From Rhodocyclaceae bacterium (GTDB lineage: Bacteria; Pseudomonadota; Gammaproteobacteria; Burkholderiales; Rhodocyclaceae), in assembly GCA_018261935.1 (NCBI GenBank), contig JAGTRP010000001.1, positions 1 to 64,000 on the forward strand: a stretch of 64,000 nucleotides of DNA, written 5' to 3'. Below are positions 15,257 to 26,014 of the stretch, one piece after another. Each line of letters opens with the position of its first letter. The first letter of the stretch is position 1. The position numbers were made by a program, and so were the translations under genes. A model generated the notes under the pieces. It had not been told where the DNA came from and searched no databases. It was given only the letters and a program-made list of their open reading frames with translations.

Positions 15257-16600
15257 ATGTCCCGTCCGCTTCTCTACGCCATCGTCTTCATCGAAGGCTT
15301 CTGCTCCCTGGGGGTGGAGGTCATCGCCCTGCGCCGCCTGGTGCCCCATATCGGCAGTTCCATCGTGGTCACCGCCCCCACCATCGGCTTCTTCCTGTTG
15401 GCCCTGGCCCTGGGCTACGCTGCCGGCGCCCGGGCCGTGTCCCGCTACGCCGATGTGGTCGCCCGCAACTTCCTCATTTCCGCTCTGCTGGCGGGGGTCG
15501 GCCTGGCCGGGGTGACGGTGGATGGCCTGTTCGCCCATCTGCAGCCGGCCGCCATGGCCTACCTGATCTTCATCGGCGGCGTGGTCTGCCCCCTGGCCTG
15601 GCTGCTCGCCCAGACGGTCCCCCTCTTGACCAACCTGATGCAGCGCGAGCGGGTGGGCGAGGCCAGCGGCTATGCCCTCTACTGGTCCACCCTGGGTTCC
15701 TTCCTGGGGGCCGTCACCCTGTCCCTGGCGGTCATGCAATGGCTGGGAGTATCGGCGGCAGCCCTGGCCTGCAGCCTGCTGCTGGCCGTCGGGACGCTGC
15801 TGCTCTCGGGATTCAAGCCCCGGTTCCTGCTGCCGGCCCTGGCAGCGGCAGGCATAGCCGGCTGGATCAACATTGGCCGGCTGGAAACCATGGAGACTGC
15901 CTACGCCGATTACGTCGTGGCCGATGTCGAATTGAAGGCCCAGCGGAATCCCCGGGCTTTCCAGGTCAATAACTCCACCGCTTCCCTCATCGACGACAGC
16001 GAGCCTCCCAACTACGCCCGCTACGTGCGCCGCCTGCGCCAGCTGCTGCTGGACGAACTGGGCTACTCGGACAAGGAGATCCTGGTGCTCGGGGCCGGCG
16101 GCTTCACCCTCTCCCACCGGGAGCCGAAGAACCATTACACCTATGTGGATATCGATCCGGCGATCAAGGAGATCGCCGAAACCCGGTTCCTCAAGGAGCC
16201 CATCCGGGGCCAATTCCTCGTCGATGACGCCCGCCGCTTCGTGGCCAGGACCGACCGGCGTTTCGACGCCGTAGTGGTGGATGTGTATAGCTCCCACACC
16301 TCGATCCCCAGCCACCTGGTGACCCGGGAATTCTGGCGGGATGCCCGGCGGGCGCTGAAGCCGGACGGCGTCCTGCTGGCCAACCTGATCCTCGACCACA
16401 AGCTGGAAACCCCCTACGCCCGCAATCTCCTCGCCACCCTGGAGAGCGTCTTCGGGCGCTGCTCGGTGGAAGTGCTGCACCGGAACCAGCCCCTGGCCAA
16501 TGTGCTGGTCGCCTGCCATGCCAGCAGCCTGCCGACCACCCCGCGCATCTACGGGGATGAGAAAAACCCCGCCGACCTGGACCTGGCGCGATCCCGCTGA
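15257..16600 (+). CDS. Membrane-anchored spermidine-synthase-like protein
   Basis: A 447-residue fusion. The N-terminal half (residues 1-210) has about six to seven transmembrane helices beginning YAIVFIEGFCSLGVEVIALR. The C-terminal half (about 245-430) is a Rossmann methyltransferase / aminopropyltransferase-like fold with ILVLGAGGFTLS, YVDIDPAIKEIAE, DDARRFV and FDAVVVDVYSSHTSIPSHLV. Fused MFS/spermidine-synthase-like proteins are common, but a polyamine product has been shown for few of them. At the site where true spermidine synthases carry the catalytic Asp, this protein has D-V-Y-S-S-H. Activity on putrescine is therefore uncertain. Confidence 0.8.
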   Translation: MSRPLLYAIVFIEGFCSLGVEVIALRRLVPHIGSSIVVTAPTIGFFLLALALGYAAGARAVSRYADVVARNFLISALLAGVGLAGVTVDGLFAHLQPAAMAYLIFIGGVVCPLAWLLAQTVPLLTNLMQRERVGEASGYALYWSTLGSFLGAVTLSLAVMQWLGVSAAALACSLLLAVGTLLLSGFKPRFLLPALAAAGIAGWINIGRLETMETAYADYVVADVELKAQRNPRAFQVNNSTASLIDDSEPPNYARYVRRLRQLLLDELGYSDKEILVLGAGGFTLSHREPKNHYTYVDIDPAIKEIAETRFLKEPIRGQFLVDDARRFVARTDRRFDAVVVDVYSSHTSIPSHLVTREFWRDARRALKPDGVLLANLILDHKLETPYARNLLATLESVFGRCSVEVLHRNQPLANVLVACHASSLPTTPRIYGDEKNPADLDLARSR

Positions 16601-16606
16601 AGCCCG

Positions 16607-16909
16607 TCAGCCGTTGCCGAAGCCATGGCGCCGCATCCAGGCGCCGAATTCCTCCGGGTTGTCGAGGCGCTTCAGATGGGCGGCGTTGAGGAGCATGTTC
16701 TCCTCCGTGACGTGGGCGGCGATGGCCGCCATCACGGTGACCCGGGCCTCGCTGTCCAGTCCCGCCGCCGCCAGGCGCTGATCCACTTCGCAGAAATGCA
16801 GGGCCATGAGGGCCCGGGCATCTTCCAGATTGATGGAGAGGGGAGAGAAATCCAGGGGATCGCCCGCTTCAATCTCGGCCATGATGGCCATCACCGCATC
16901 CGGCGTCAT
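16607..16909 (-). CDS. Small conserved-looking hypothetical protein
   Basis: A 100-residue soluble, acidic protein that I do not recognise. It is predicted mostly helical, with histidines in MALHFCEVD and IAAHVTEEN, a single cysteine, and an LKRLDNPEEFGAWMRRHGFG tail. GAGG precedes the ATG at 16909. Just upstream (16926-16948) is a 7-base inverted repeat CTTTTCC/GGAAAAG that could act on the message. It converges with the spermidine-synthase-like gene (six-base gap) and lies downstream of rlmB on the same strand. Codon use fits the genome, so it is probably a real gene. Confidence 0.65.
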   Translation of the reverse strand: MTPDAVMAIMAEIEAGDPLDFSPLSINLEDARALMALHFCEVDQRLAAAGLDSEARVTVMAAIAAHVTEENMLLNAAHLKRLDNPEEFGAWMRRHGFGNG

Positions 16910-16977
16910 GATCCGACCTCTTTTCCGACAACAAAGGAAAAGTTGGACTGATCAGACGCGGAAACGATCTTCCGGGC

Positions 16978-17712
16978 TTAGCCCCGCCGCCGCCGGGCCT
17001 CGTACAGGCAGACTCCGGCCGCCACCGAAACGTTGAGGCTTTCCACCGAGCCATGCATGGGAATGCGCACCAGCTGGTCGCAGGTCTCCCGGGTCAGCCG
17101 GCGCATGCCCTCGCCTTCGGCCCCGAGGACCCAGGCTGTCGCCACCGGCCACTGGGCGGTGTAGAGGTCGTCCTGGGCCTCGCCGGCGGTGCCGACCACC
17201 CAGATATCCCGCTCCTTCAGTTCCCGCAGGGTCCGGGCCAGGTTGGTGACCATGACATAAGGGACGGTCTCGGCGGCGCCGCTGGCGGTCTTCATGGCTA
17301 CCTCGGTGAGGCCGGCGGCCCGGTCCTTGGGGGCCACCACGGCGTGCACCCCGGCGGCGTCGGCAACCCGCAGGCAGGCGCCCAGGTTGCGGGGATCGGT
17401 GATGCCGTCCAGGACCAGCAGGAAGGCGGGCTCGTCCAGGGTGTCGAGGACATCGTCCAGGTGGGCCACCTGACGGCCGCCCACGACCCGGGCCACCACG
17501 CCCTGGTGGCGGGCACCGGGGAGCATGCCGTCGAGGCGCTTGCTGTCGGTCATCACCACCTTCACGCTCTGGAGTTCGGCGTGCTTGAGGAGGTCCCGGG
17601 CGCGGGCATCCTGGCGATCGGCGTCGATGAGGATTTCCTTGACCGCATCCGGGTCGTGGCGCAGTTTGGCGGTGACGGCATGGAAGCCGTAGATGAAACG
17701 GGTAGAAGACAT
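16978..17712 (-). CDS. rlmB: 23S rRNA (guanosine-2'-O)-methyltransferase RlmB
   Basis: A 244-residue SPOUT-class enzyme that methylates the 2'-OH of G2251 in 23S rRNA. The N-terminal substrate-binding domain starts STRFIYGFHAVTAKLRHDP. The knotted C-terminal domain has motif 1 LDGITDPRNLGACLR, motif 2 VLGAEGEGMRRL and motif 3 IPMHGSVESLNVSVAAGVCL. The length is standard. In many related genomes rlmB directly follows rnr. Here rnr is on the same strand but 2.4 kb upstream, with two plus-strand genes in between. Confidence 0.93.
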   Translation of the reverse strand: MSSTRFIYGFHAVTAKLRHDPDAVKEILIDADRQDARARDLLKHAELQSVKVVMTDSKRLDGMLPGARHQGVVARVVGGRQVAHLDDVLDTLDEPAFLLVLDGITDPRNLGACLRVADAAGVHAVVAPKDRAAGLTEVAMKTASGAAETVPYVMVTNLARTLRELKERDIWVVGTAGEAQDDLYTAQWPVATAWVLGAEGEGMRRLTRETCDQLVRIPMHGSVESLNVSVAAGVCLYEARRRRG

Positions 17713-17799
17713 GGGGCAGATTCCGTAATGTTGCCCACATTTTACCCTGCTGCCTCCGGGCCATAATGACGAAAGTCCCAAAAGACCTTTCCAGCCCCC

Positions 17800-18996
17800 A
17801 TGCCCCCCCGCCATCCTTCCCGAAAACTTCCCGCCGGCATCTGGGCCCTGGGCTTCGTCAGCCTGCTGATGGACGTTTCCTCGGAACTCATCCACAGTCT
17901 TCTGCCGGTCTTCCTCGCCACCGTCCTGGGGGCCAGCGCTTTCACCATCGGGCTCATCGAGGGCACGGCGGAGGCCCTGGCGCTCATCGTCAAGGTTTTT
18001 TCCGGGGCGCTCAGCGACTGGCTGGGGAAACGTAAGGTCCTGGCCGTCGTCGGCTATGGGATGGGGGCCCTGTCCAAGCCCCTCTTCGCCCTGGCGACCA
18101 GCACCGGCATCGTGCTGACGGCCCGCCTCCTGGACCGCTTCGGCAAAGGCATCCGGGGCGCCCCGCGGGATGCCCTGGTGGCCGACATCACGCCGCCCCG
18201 GATGCGGGGGGCGGCCTTCGGCCTGCGCCAGGCCCTCGACACCGTCGGTGCATTCCTCGGTCCCCTGCTCGCCATGGGACTCATGCTGCTGTGGGCCGAC
18301 GATTTCCGGGCGGTGTTCTGGGTGGCGGTCATTCCCGGCACCCTCGCCGTGCTCCTCCTGGTCTTCGGCGTCCAGGAACCGGAGGCGAACCACGACGGAC
18401 CCCGCCCCAATCCCATCCGGCCCGCCAACCTGAGGCGCTTGCCCGAGGCCTACTGGCAGGTGGCGACCTTCGGCGCCGTATTCACCCTCGCCCGCTTCAG
18501 CGAAGCCTTCCTGGTGCTGCGGGCCCAGCAGGGGGGCCTGCCCATCGCCCTCGTGCCCCTTGTCCTCATCGCCATGAACGCAGTTTATGCGGTGGCCGCC
18601 TATCCCTTCGGCAAGCTGTCGGACACCATGAGCCATCCCCGGCTCCTGGCCTGGGGCCTGACGACCCTCATCGCCGCCGACCTGATCCTGGCCTACAGCG
18701 GCCAGGGGGGCTGGGTATGGGCCGGGATCGCCCTCTGGGGCCTGCACATGGGCATGACCCAGGGACTCCTGGCCACCATGGTGGCGGACACCGCTCCCGC
18801 CGACCTGCGGGGGACGGCCTTCGGCTTCTTCAACCTGGTGAGCGGCATCGCCATGCTGGCGGCCAGCGCCCTGGCCGGGTTCCTGTGGGATCGCCTGGGC
18901 CCTTCGTACACCTTCGCGGCGGGGGCGGTTTTCAGCCTGGCCGCGCTGACGGTCATGGGGTTGCGCCGCCCCGGCCGGGATATACCAACGGATTAA
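17800..18996 (+). CDS. Major facilitator superfamily transporter
   Basis: A 398-residue transporter with twelve predicted helices. The group motifs are FVSLLMDVSSELIHSLLPVF in helix 1, the loop 2-3 motif GALSDWLGKRK and a downstream GKGIRGAPRDALVAD. These mark the MFS subgroup often annotated as tetracycline- or drug-efflux-like, but the substrate cannot be told from sequence. It is divergent from rlmB (gap 17713-17799) and is followed at 115 bases by a diguanylate cyclase gene with its own predicted promoter. Confidence 0.85.
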   Translation: MPPRHPSRKLPAGIWALGFVSLLMDVSSELIHSLLPVFLATVLGASAFTIGLIEGTAEALALIVKVFSGALSDWLGKRKVLAVVGYGMGALSKPLFALATSTGIVLTARLLDRFGKGIRGAPRDALVADITPPRMRGAAFGLRQALDTVGAFLGPLLAMGLMLLWADDFRAVFWVAVIPGTLAVLLLVFGVQEPEANHDGPRPNPIRPANLRRLPEAYWQVATFGAVFTLARFSEAFLVLRAQQGGLPIALVPLVLIAMNAVYAVAAYPFGKLSDTMSHPRLLAWGLTTLIAADLILAYSGQGGWVWAGIALWGLHMGMTQGLLATMVADTAPADLRGTAFGFFNLVSGIAMLAASALAGFLWDRLGPSYTFAAGAVFSLAALTVMGLRRPGRDIPTD

Positions 18997-19006
18997 TCAA
19001 ATCCTT

Positions 19007-19035
19007 TTGACATGGAAAGTCGGCGGGAGTAAGGT
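19007..19035 (+). promoter_or_regulatory. Predicted promoter of the PAS-GGDEF gene
   Basis: A perfect -35 TTGACA (19007-19012), a 17-base spacer and a weak -10 TAAGGT (19030-19035). The expected start near 19042 leaves a leader of about 70 bases before the TTG start codon at 19112. Confidence 0.4.
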
Positions 19036-19100
19036 CCTTTCTTACCCGATTGCCATGACCTGACCGGGGGGTGGGCACGCTAAGAGAACAAAATTCCGGG

Positions 19101-19106
19101 AGGAGG
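19101..19106 (+). promoter_or_regulatory. Ribosome-binding site that fixes a TTG start
   Basis: AGGAGG (19101-19106) lies five bases before a TTG codon at 19112. No ATG or GTG is similarly placed; the next in-frame ATG is 22 codons in. TTG is therefore the most likely start. Confidence 0.75.
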
Positions 19107-19111
19107 AGACC

Positions 19112-20104
19112 TTGGATACCACCAGTTCCGATCGGACTTTCTGGAAGTCGAGCCAGAATTTCGCCGTGCGCCTCATGCAGCACCTGGTTACGCCCACTTT
19201 CGTTCTCGATCCTGACCGCCGGGTCATTATCTGGAACCGGGCCTGCGAGCGGCTCACCGGTGTTCCCGCCAGCGAGGTGCTGGGGTCCGCCGACCACTGG
19301 CGGGGCTTCTACGACCAACCCCGCCTGTGCCTGGCCGACATCCTGATGCTGGAGCGCACCGACGAGTTGTACCAGCTCTACGCCGCCCATGCCCTGCCGA
19401 GCCCGGAGAACCAGGGGCTCCGGGCGGAAAACTGGTGCGTCATGCCCCGACTCGGCAACCGGCTTTACCTCGCCATTGACGCCGGCCCCATTTACGACGA
19501 CGACGGGACCCTCATCGCCGTGGTGGAGACCCTGCGCGACATGACCGAACAGAAACTGGCCGAAATAGCCCTCCAGGACCTGGCCACCAAGGACGGCCTC
19601 ACCGGCATCGCCAACCGCCGCTTCCTGGACGAGTCCCTGCGCCAGGAATGGCTGAGGGCCCAGCGCAACGCCCAGCCGCTATCCTTCCTGCTGGCCGACG
19701 TGGACCACTTCAAGCGCTTCAACGACACCTACGGCCACCAGCGGGGCGACGAATGCCTGCGCGCCGTCGCCGGCATGGTGAGCGCCAAGGTGTTTCGCCC
19801 GGCCGACCTGGTGGGCCGCTACGGCGGCGAGGAGTTCGCGATCGTCATGCCCGGCACCGATCTGGACGGCGCCATCTCGGTGGCCGAGCGGGTGCGGGAG
19901 GCGGTGGAAGCCATGGATATCCAGCACCGGGCCTCGGATACGGCATCCCACATCACCTTGAGCATCGGCGTGGCATCGGTGGTGCCGACATCGGCCGTCA
20001 AACCGGATGTCCTGGTCGCCGCCGCCGATGCCGCCCTCTACCGGGCCAAGCACGGCGGCCGCAACCGGGTGGCACAGCCGCCGGAGAACCTCGCCTTCGC
20101 CTAG
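19112..20104 (+). CDS. PAS-GGDEF diguanylate cyclase
   Basis: A 330-residue soluble c-di-GMP synthase starting at TTG. A PAS domain covers about residues 20-145 (VTPTFVLDPDRRVIIWNRAC, then YLAIDAGPIYDDDG and VVETLRDMTEQK). A GGDEF domain follows with DVDHFKRFND, the signature YGGEEF (near 238) and an intact inhibitory I-site RPAD five residues before it. It should make c-di-GMP in response to a signal at the PAS domain and be feedback-inhibited. It converges on rnr: the two stop codons share the tetranucleotide CTAG at 20101-20104. Confidence 0.9.
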   Translation: MDTTSSDRTFWKSSQNFAVRLMQHLVTPTFVLDPDRRVIIWNRACERLTGVPASEVLGSADHWRGFYDQPRLCLADILMLERTDELYQLYAAHALPSPENQGLRAENWCVMPRLGNRLYLAIDAGPIYDDDGTLIAVVETLRDMTEQKLAEIALQDLATKDGLTGIANRRFLDESLRQEWLRAQRNAQPLSFLLADVDHFKRFNDTYGHQRGDECLRAVAGMVSAKVFRPADLVGRYGGEEFAIVMPGTDLDGAISVAERVREAVEAMDIQHRASDTASHITLSIGVASVVPTSAVKPDVLVAAADAALYRAKHGGRNRVAQPPENLAFA

Positions 20105-22332
20105 GGATAGCGCCGCCGGCTCCGGGTATCCTTGCGAACCGCCGTCTGGCGGGCGGGTGGCCTGGACAGCACGAAGTCGATCCGGTTGGTTTCCAGGTCG
20201 GCCCGCACCAGTTTCACCCGTACCCGGTCTCCCAGGCGGTAGCGCTGGCCGGTGCGCTCACCCAGCATCTGGTGCTTGACGTTGTCGAACTGGAAGTAGT
20301 CCTCCCCCAGCTCCGAGACGTGGACCAGGCCCTCCACATAGACGGCGTCCAGGGCCACGAAGATGCCGAAGGCAGTGACCGCCGAGATGGTGCCGTCGAA
20401 CTCCTCGCCGATGCGCTCCTTCATGTAGTAGCACTTGAGCCAGCTTTCCACGTCCCGGGTGGCCTCGTCGGCGCGGCGCTCGGTGGCCGAGCAGTGCATC
20501 CCGATGTCGTCCCAGCTCATGCCCGGCTGGTAGCGCTCTTTCGCCAGCACCGCCTTGATGGCCCGATGCACCAGGAGGTCCGGATAGCGCCGGATGGGCG
20601 AGGTGAAATGGGTGTAATGCTCGTAGGCGAGGCCGAAATGGCCGACGTTGTCGGGACTGTACATGGCCTGGCTGAGGGAGCGCAGCATGACGGTCTGCAG
20701 GAGCTGGAAGTCGGGGCGTTGCTTCACCTTTTCCAGGAGTTCGCCGTAATCCTTGGCATGGGGATCGTCGCCGCCCCCCAGCTGCATGCCGAATTCCGCC
20801 AGGAAGGACCGGAGATTCTTGAGCCTTTCCGCCGACGGCCCCTCGTGGATGCGGTAGAGGCAGGTCTGCTTATGCTTGGCAAGGAAATCGGAGGCGCAGA
20901 CGTTGGCGGCCAGCATGCATTCCTCGATCAGGCGGTGGGCGTCGTTGCGGACCACCGGCACGATGTTGGCGATCTTGCCCTGGTCGTCGAAGACCATTTG
21001 GGTCTCCACCGTATCGAAATCGATGGCGCCGCGCTTGACCCGGGCCTTGGCGAGGACCTGGAAGAGCTTGTAGAGATTCTGGACATGGGGCTGCAGGGCA
21101 ATATGCACCTCATTTTCCGGCTTGGCTTCGCCGGAGAGCCAGTTCCATACCTGGGTGTAGGTGAGCCGGGCCTGGGAGCGGAACACCGCCGGGAAGAAGC
21201 GGTAATCCTTGATGGCGCCGGTGGACGAAATTTCCATGTCGCAGACCATGGCCAGGCGATCCACTTCCGGGTTGAGGGAGCAGATGCCGTTGGAGAGTTT
21301 CTCCGGCAGCATGGGAATTACCCGGCGCGGGAAATAGACCGAATTGCCCCGATCCATGGCCTCCGTGTCCAAGGTCATGCCGGGCTGCACGTAATGGGAG
21401 ACGTCGGCGATGGCCACCACCAGGCGCCAGCCGCGGCCCTTCTTTTCGCAATAGACGGCGTCGTCGAAATCCCTGGCCGTCTCGCCGTCGATGGTCACCA
21501 GGGCAAGATGCCGCAGATCCTCGCGGTCCTTGAGGTCGCCCTTCTTGACCTTGTCCGGCATGGATTTGTTCTCGGCCAGGGCCGCCTTGGAAAACTCGAA
21601 GGGCAGATCGTGCTTCCGCAGGGCGATCTCGATTTCCATGCCCGGATCGGCATAGTTGCCGAGGACCTCGGTGATGCGGCCGATGGGTTGGGCATACTTG
21701 GAGGGCTGCTCGATGATGTCCACCATCACCACTTCGCCAGCCTTGGGCTTCACCTTGGCCTTCTTCTCCGGCGGCACCAGGATATCCTGGGTGATGCGGC
21801 GGTTTTCCGGCACCACGAAGACCACCCCGTGCTCGACGAACACCCGGCCCACGACCCGGGTATTGACCCGCTCGGTGACTTCGACAATGCTCCCCTCCGG
21901 CCGCCCCCGGCGATCGACGCCGGTGACCCGCACCAGGGCCCGATCGCCGTGGAGCACTTTGCTCATCTGGCGCTGGTCGAGGGAGATGTCGGCGCTGCCG
22001 TCGTCGGGGATGAGGAAGCCATAGCCGTCCGGATGCCCCTGCACCCGGCCGGCGACGAGGCTGGCCCGCTCGGGCAGGATATAGGCGTCCTTGCGGTTCC
22101 TGAGGATTTGGCCTTCCCGCTCCATGGCTCCCAGGCGGCGCAGAAACATCTCCCGTTCGGTATGGGAGATGTCCAGGAGATTGGTCAGATGCTCGAAGCT
22201 GACTGGCTTTCCTTCGGCTTCCAGCGTCTGGGTGATGTATTCCCGGGACGGCAGGGGGCGTTCGTAGCGGGCGGACTCACGCTCGAAAAATGGATCCTGC
22301 CGGCGAATTTTTGATAGTTTTTTTGTTGACAT
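20101..22332 (-). CDS. rnr: Ribonuclease R
   Basis: A 743-residue 3'-5' exoribonuclease of the RNase II/R family that degrades structured RNA. Order of parts: an N-terminal winged-helix region (about 25-80), cold-shock domains (VAGRVQGHPDGYGFLIPDD and on, about 90-245), the RNB catalytic domain with the metal-binding aspartates in DGETARDFDDAVYCE (about 265-600), and a C-terminal S1 domain (FDGTISAVTAFGIFVALDAV, about 645-725) with a short basic tail. The length is typical though the basic tail is short. The start codon at 22330-22332 overlaps the -35 box of the divergent tRNA-Leu promoter. Confidence 0.94.
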   Translation of the reverse strand: MSTKKLSKIRRQDPFFERESARYERPLPSREYITQTLEAEGKPVSFEHLTNLLDISHTEREMFLRRLGAMEREGQILRNRKDAYILPERASLVAGRVQGHPDGYGFLIPDDGSADISLDQRQMSKVLHGDRALVRVTGVDRRGRPEGSIVEVTERVNTRVVGRVFVEHGVVFVVPENRRITQDILVPPEKKAKVKPKAGEVVMVDIIEQPSKYAQPIGRITEVLGNYADPGMEIEIALRKHDLPFEFSKAALAENKSMPDKVKKGDLKDREDLRHLALVTIDGETARDFDDAVYCEKKGRGWRLVVAIADVSHYVQPGMTLDTEAMDRGNSVYFPRRVIPMLPEKLSNGICSLNPEVDRLAMVCDMEISSTGAIKDYRFFPAVFRSQARLTYTQVWNWLSGEAKPENEVHIALQPHVQNLYKLFQVLAKARVKRGAIDFDTVETQMVFDDQGKIANIVPVVRNDAHRLIEECMLAANVCASDFLAKHKQTCLYRIHEGPSAERLKNLRSFLAEFGMQLGGGDDPHAKDYGELLEKVKQRPDFQLLQTVMLRSLSQAMYSPDNVGHFGLAYEHYTHFTSPIRRYPDLLVHRAIKAVLAKERYQPGMSWDDIGMHCSATERRADEATRDVESWLKCYYMKERIGEEFDGTISAVTAFGIFVALDAVYVEGLVHVSELGEDYFQFDNVKHQMLGERTGQRYRLGDRVRVKLVRADLETNRIDFVLSRPPARQTAVRKDTRSRRRYP

Positions 22333-22353
22333 ATTCTTAAGTTCCTTTAGAAT
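22326..22353 (+). promoter_or_regulatory. Predicted promoter of tRNA-Leu
   Basis: A perfect -35 TTGACA (22326-22331), a 16-base spacer and -10 TAGAAT (22348-22353), followed by a GC-rich discriminator of the kind seen at stable-RNA promoters. Transcription should start near 22360, about 12 bases before the mature tRNA. The -35 overlaps the first codons of rnr on the other strand. Confidence 0.6.
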
Positions 22354-22371
22354 TCGCGGCTCTTCGCACCT

Positions 22372-22456
<85 letters not shown>

Positions 22457-22466
22457 AGATTCAGAG

Positions 22467-22492
22467 AAAGCCGCGGTTTCCGCGGCTTTTTT
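22467..22492 (+). terminator. Rho-independent terminator after tRNA-Leu
   Basis: A 10-base-pair perfect stem (AAAGCCGCGG, 22467-22476, with 22480-22489), a TTT loop and a T-run to 22492. It begins 11 bases after the tRNA 3' end. Confidence 0.9.
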
Positions 22493-22653
22493 CTTTTCCG
22501 GTCTGCGCTCCCTGACAAACTGCCGGGAAGAGCCGTCGGCGCGTATTCTACCCTTCGCCATGGCGGTTTCGACCGCAATCCGCGCCCCAAGCCAAAAAAA
22601 GAAACGCCGCCCCAGGTCAGAGGCCTGTCAGGGGACTCTTTTATAACGGGGGC

Positions 22654-23229
22654 ATGCATCGCCGCCGCATCCTTGCCCTTCCCCTTGCCTGCCTGCCGCT
22701 CTTCGCCGCCGCGATGGGCCAGGAGCCCGAGTTGCCGGAAGACAGGGTCCAGGTGGTGTACGAGAACGACATGTACGTCGGCCGTTTCAGTTTCCTCGTT
22801 CCGGTGCCACCTACCGTCGCCTGGGAAGCCTTGACCGACTTCGACCGCATGGCCGGTGTCATTCCCAACCTGGAGGCCAGCCGCATCGTGGCAAGGGAAC
22901 ACAACACCCTCCTGGTTGCCCAGCGGGGCCGACTGGGATTCGGCCCCCTCGCCATTCCCTTCGAGTCGCAACGGCGGGTGGAAATGCGCCAGCGGGAGGG
23001 GCTGCTGATCTCCCGCGCCATCTCCGGCAACGCCAGACACATGCTGAGCGAAATGCGCCTCACCCCGGAAGCCGCCGGCACCCGTCTCGATTACCGGCTG
23101 GAGATGATCCCCGACCGCTGGCTTCCCTCCAGTCTGGGCATAGGCTTCATGCGGCGGGAAATGGCCGAACAGTTCACCGCCCTGGCCAGGGAAATGGTGC
23201 GGCGCCAGGAGCTCCGGCGCGGCACCTGA
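22654..23229 (+). CDS. Exported SRPBCC (START-like/polyketide-cyclase fold) protein
   Basis: A 191-residue protein with an N-terminal signal peptide (RRRILALPLACLPLFAAAMG). The mature part is an SRPBCC helix-grip domain: YVGRFSFLVPVPPTVAWEAL, DFDRMAGVIPNLEASRIVAR, a SQRRVEMRQREG strand and a long C-terminal helix MRREMAEQFTALAREMVRR. Such domains bind hydrophobic ligands. Here it would act in the periplasm, but no ligand or partner is evident. The gene stands alone after tRNA-Leu and converges with purA. The stretch 22493-22653 before it shows no clear feature. Confidence 0.8.
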   Translation: MHRRRILALPLACLPLFAAAMGQEPELPEDRVQVVYENDMYVGRFSFLVPVPPTVAWEALTDFDRMAGVIPNLEASRIVAREHNTLLVAQRGRLGFGPLAIPFESQRRVEMRQREGLLISRAISGNARHMLSEMRLTPEAAGTRLDYRLEMIPDRWLPSSLGIGFMRREMAEQFTALAREMVRRQELRRGT

Positions 23230-23325
23230 CCGTGCAGACTCCAGACGGGCGAACGCCGCGCCCCGACACTCCCGGCTGATGCCCGGGATGCCGTCGGAAA
23301 CGCGGCGCAGTCTCGTTGTCCGGGC

Positions 23326-23348
23326 GGCAGGGAGCCCTACCCCCTGCC
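23326..23348. terminator. Possible bidirectional hairpin between convergent genes
   Basis: GGCAGGG (23326-23332) and CCCTGCC (23342-23348) form a 7-base-pair stem with a 9-base loop, between the SRPBCC gene and purA, which converge. No T-run follows on either strand, so it is at best a Rho-assisted or weak terminator. Confidence 0.3.
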
Positions 23349-23361
23349 CGGCCGGTGCTGG

Positions 23362-25828
<2,467 letters not shown>

Positions 25829-25832
<4 letters not shown>

Positions 25833-26014
25833 TTGAGGAACATGACAAGGATAAGGCCGACGAGCATCGAGGTAAGCCCGATGAAGCGAATCTGGCCATC
25901 GGAAAACTGGATGAGCCGCTTGAAGGTCTCACGCCAGGCGGCGGGCGCGACAAAAGGCATAAGGCCTTCGAGCACGAGCATCAGCGCGAAGGCCAGGAGA
26001 AGCGAGGAAGTCAT
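25829..26014 (-). CDS. DUF2065 (YjeT-like) small membrane protein
   Basis: A 61-residue protein with two hydrophobic helices (about residues 3-25 and 43-60) around the conserved [20 protein letters not shown] loop that defines DUF2065. It overlaps hflC upstream and hisZ downstream by four bases each (ATGA), so it is tightly co-translated. The position next to hflKC is conserved widely. The function is not established; a role with the HflKC-FtsH complex is a guess from neighbours. Confidence 0.88.

Noticed and set aside
14333-16519. 728-codon open frame on the minus strand
   Set aside because: Antisense to rarD and the spermidine-synthase-like gene; Gln/Gly-rich without domains.
19648-22314. 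888-codon open frame on the plus strand
   Set aside because: Runs through the end of the PAS-GGDEF gene and antisense to rnr; both real genes have complete catalytic motifs.
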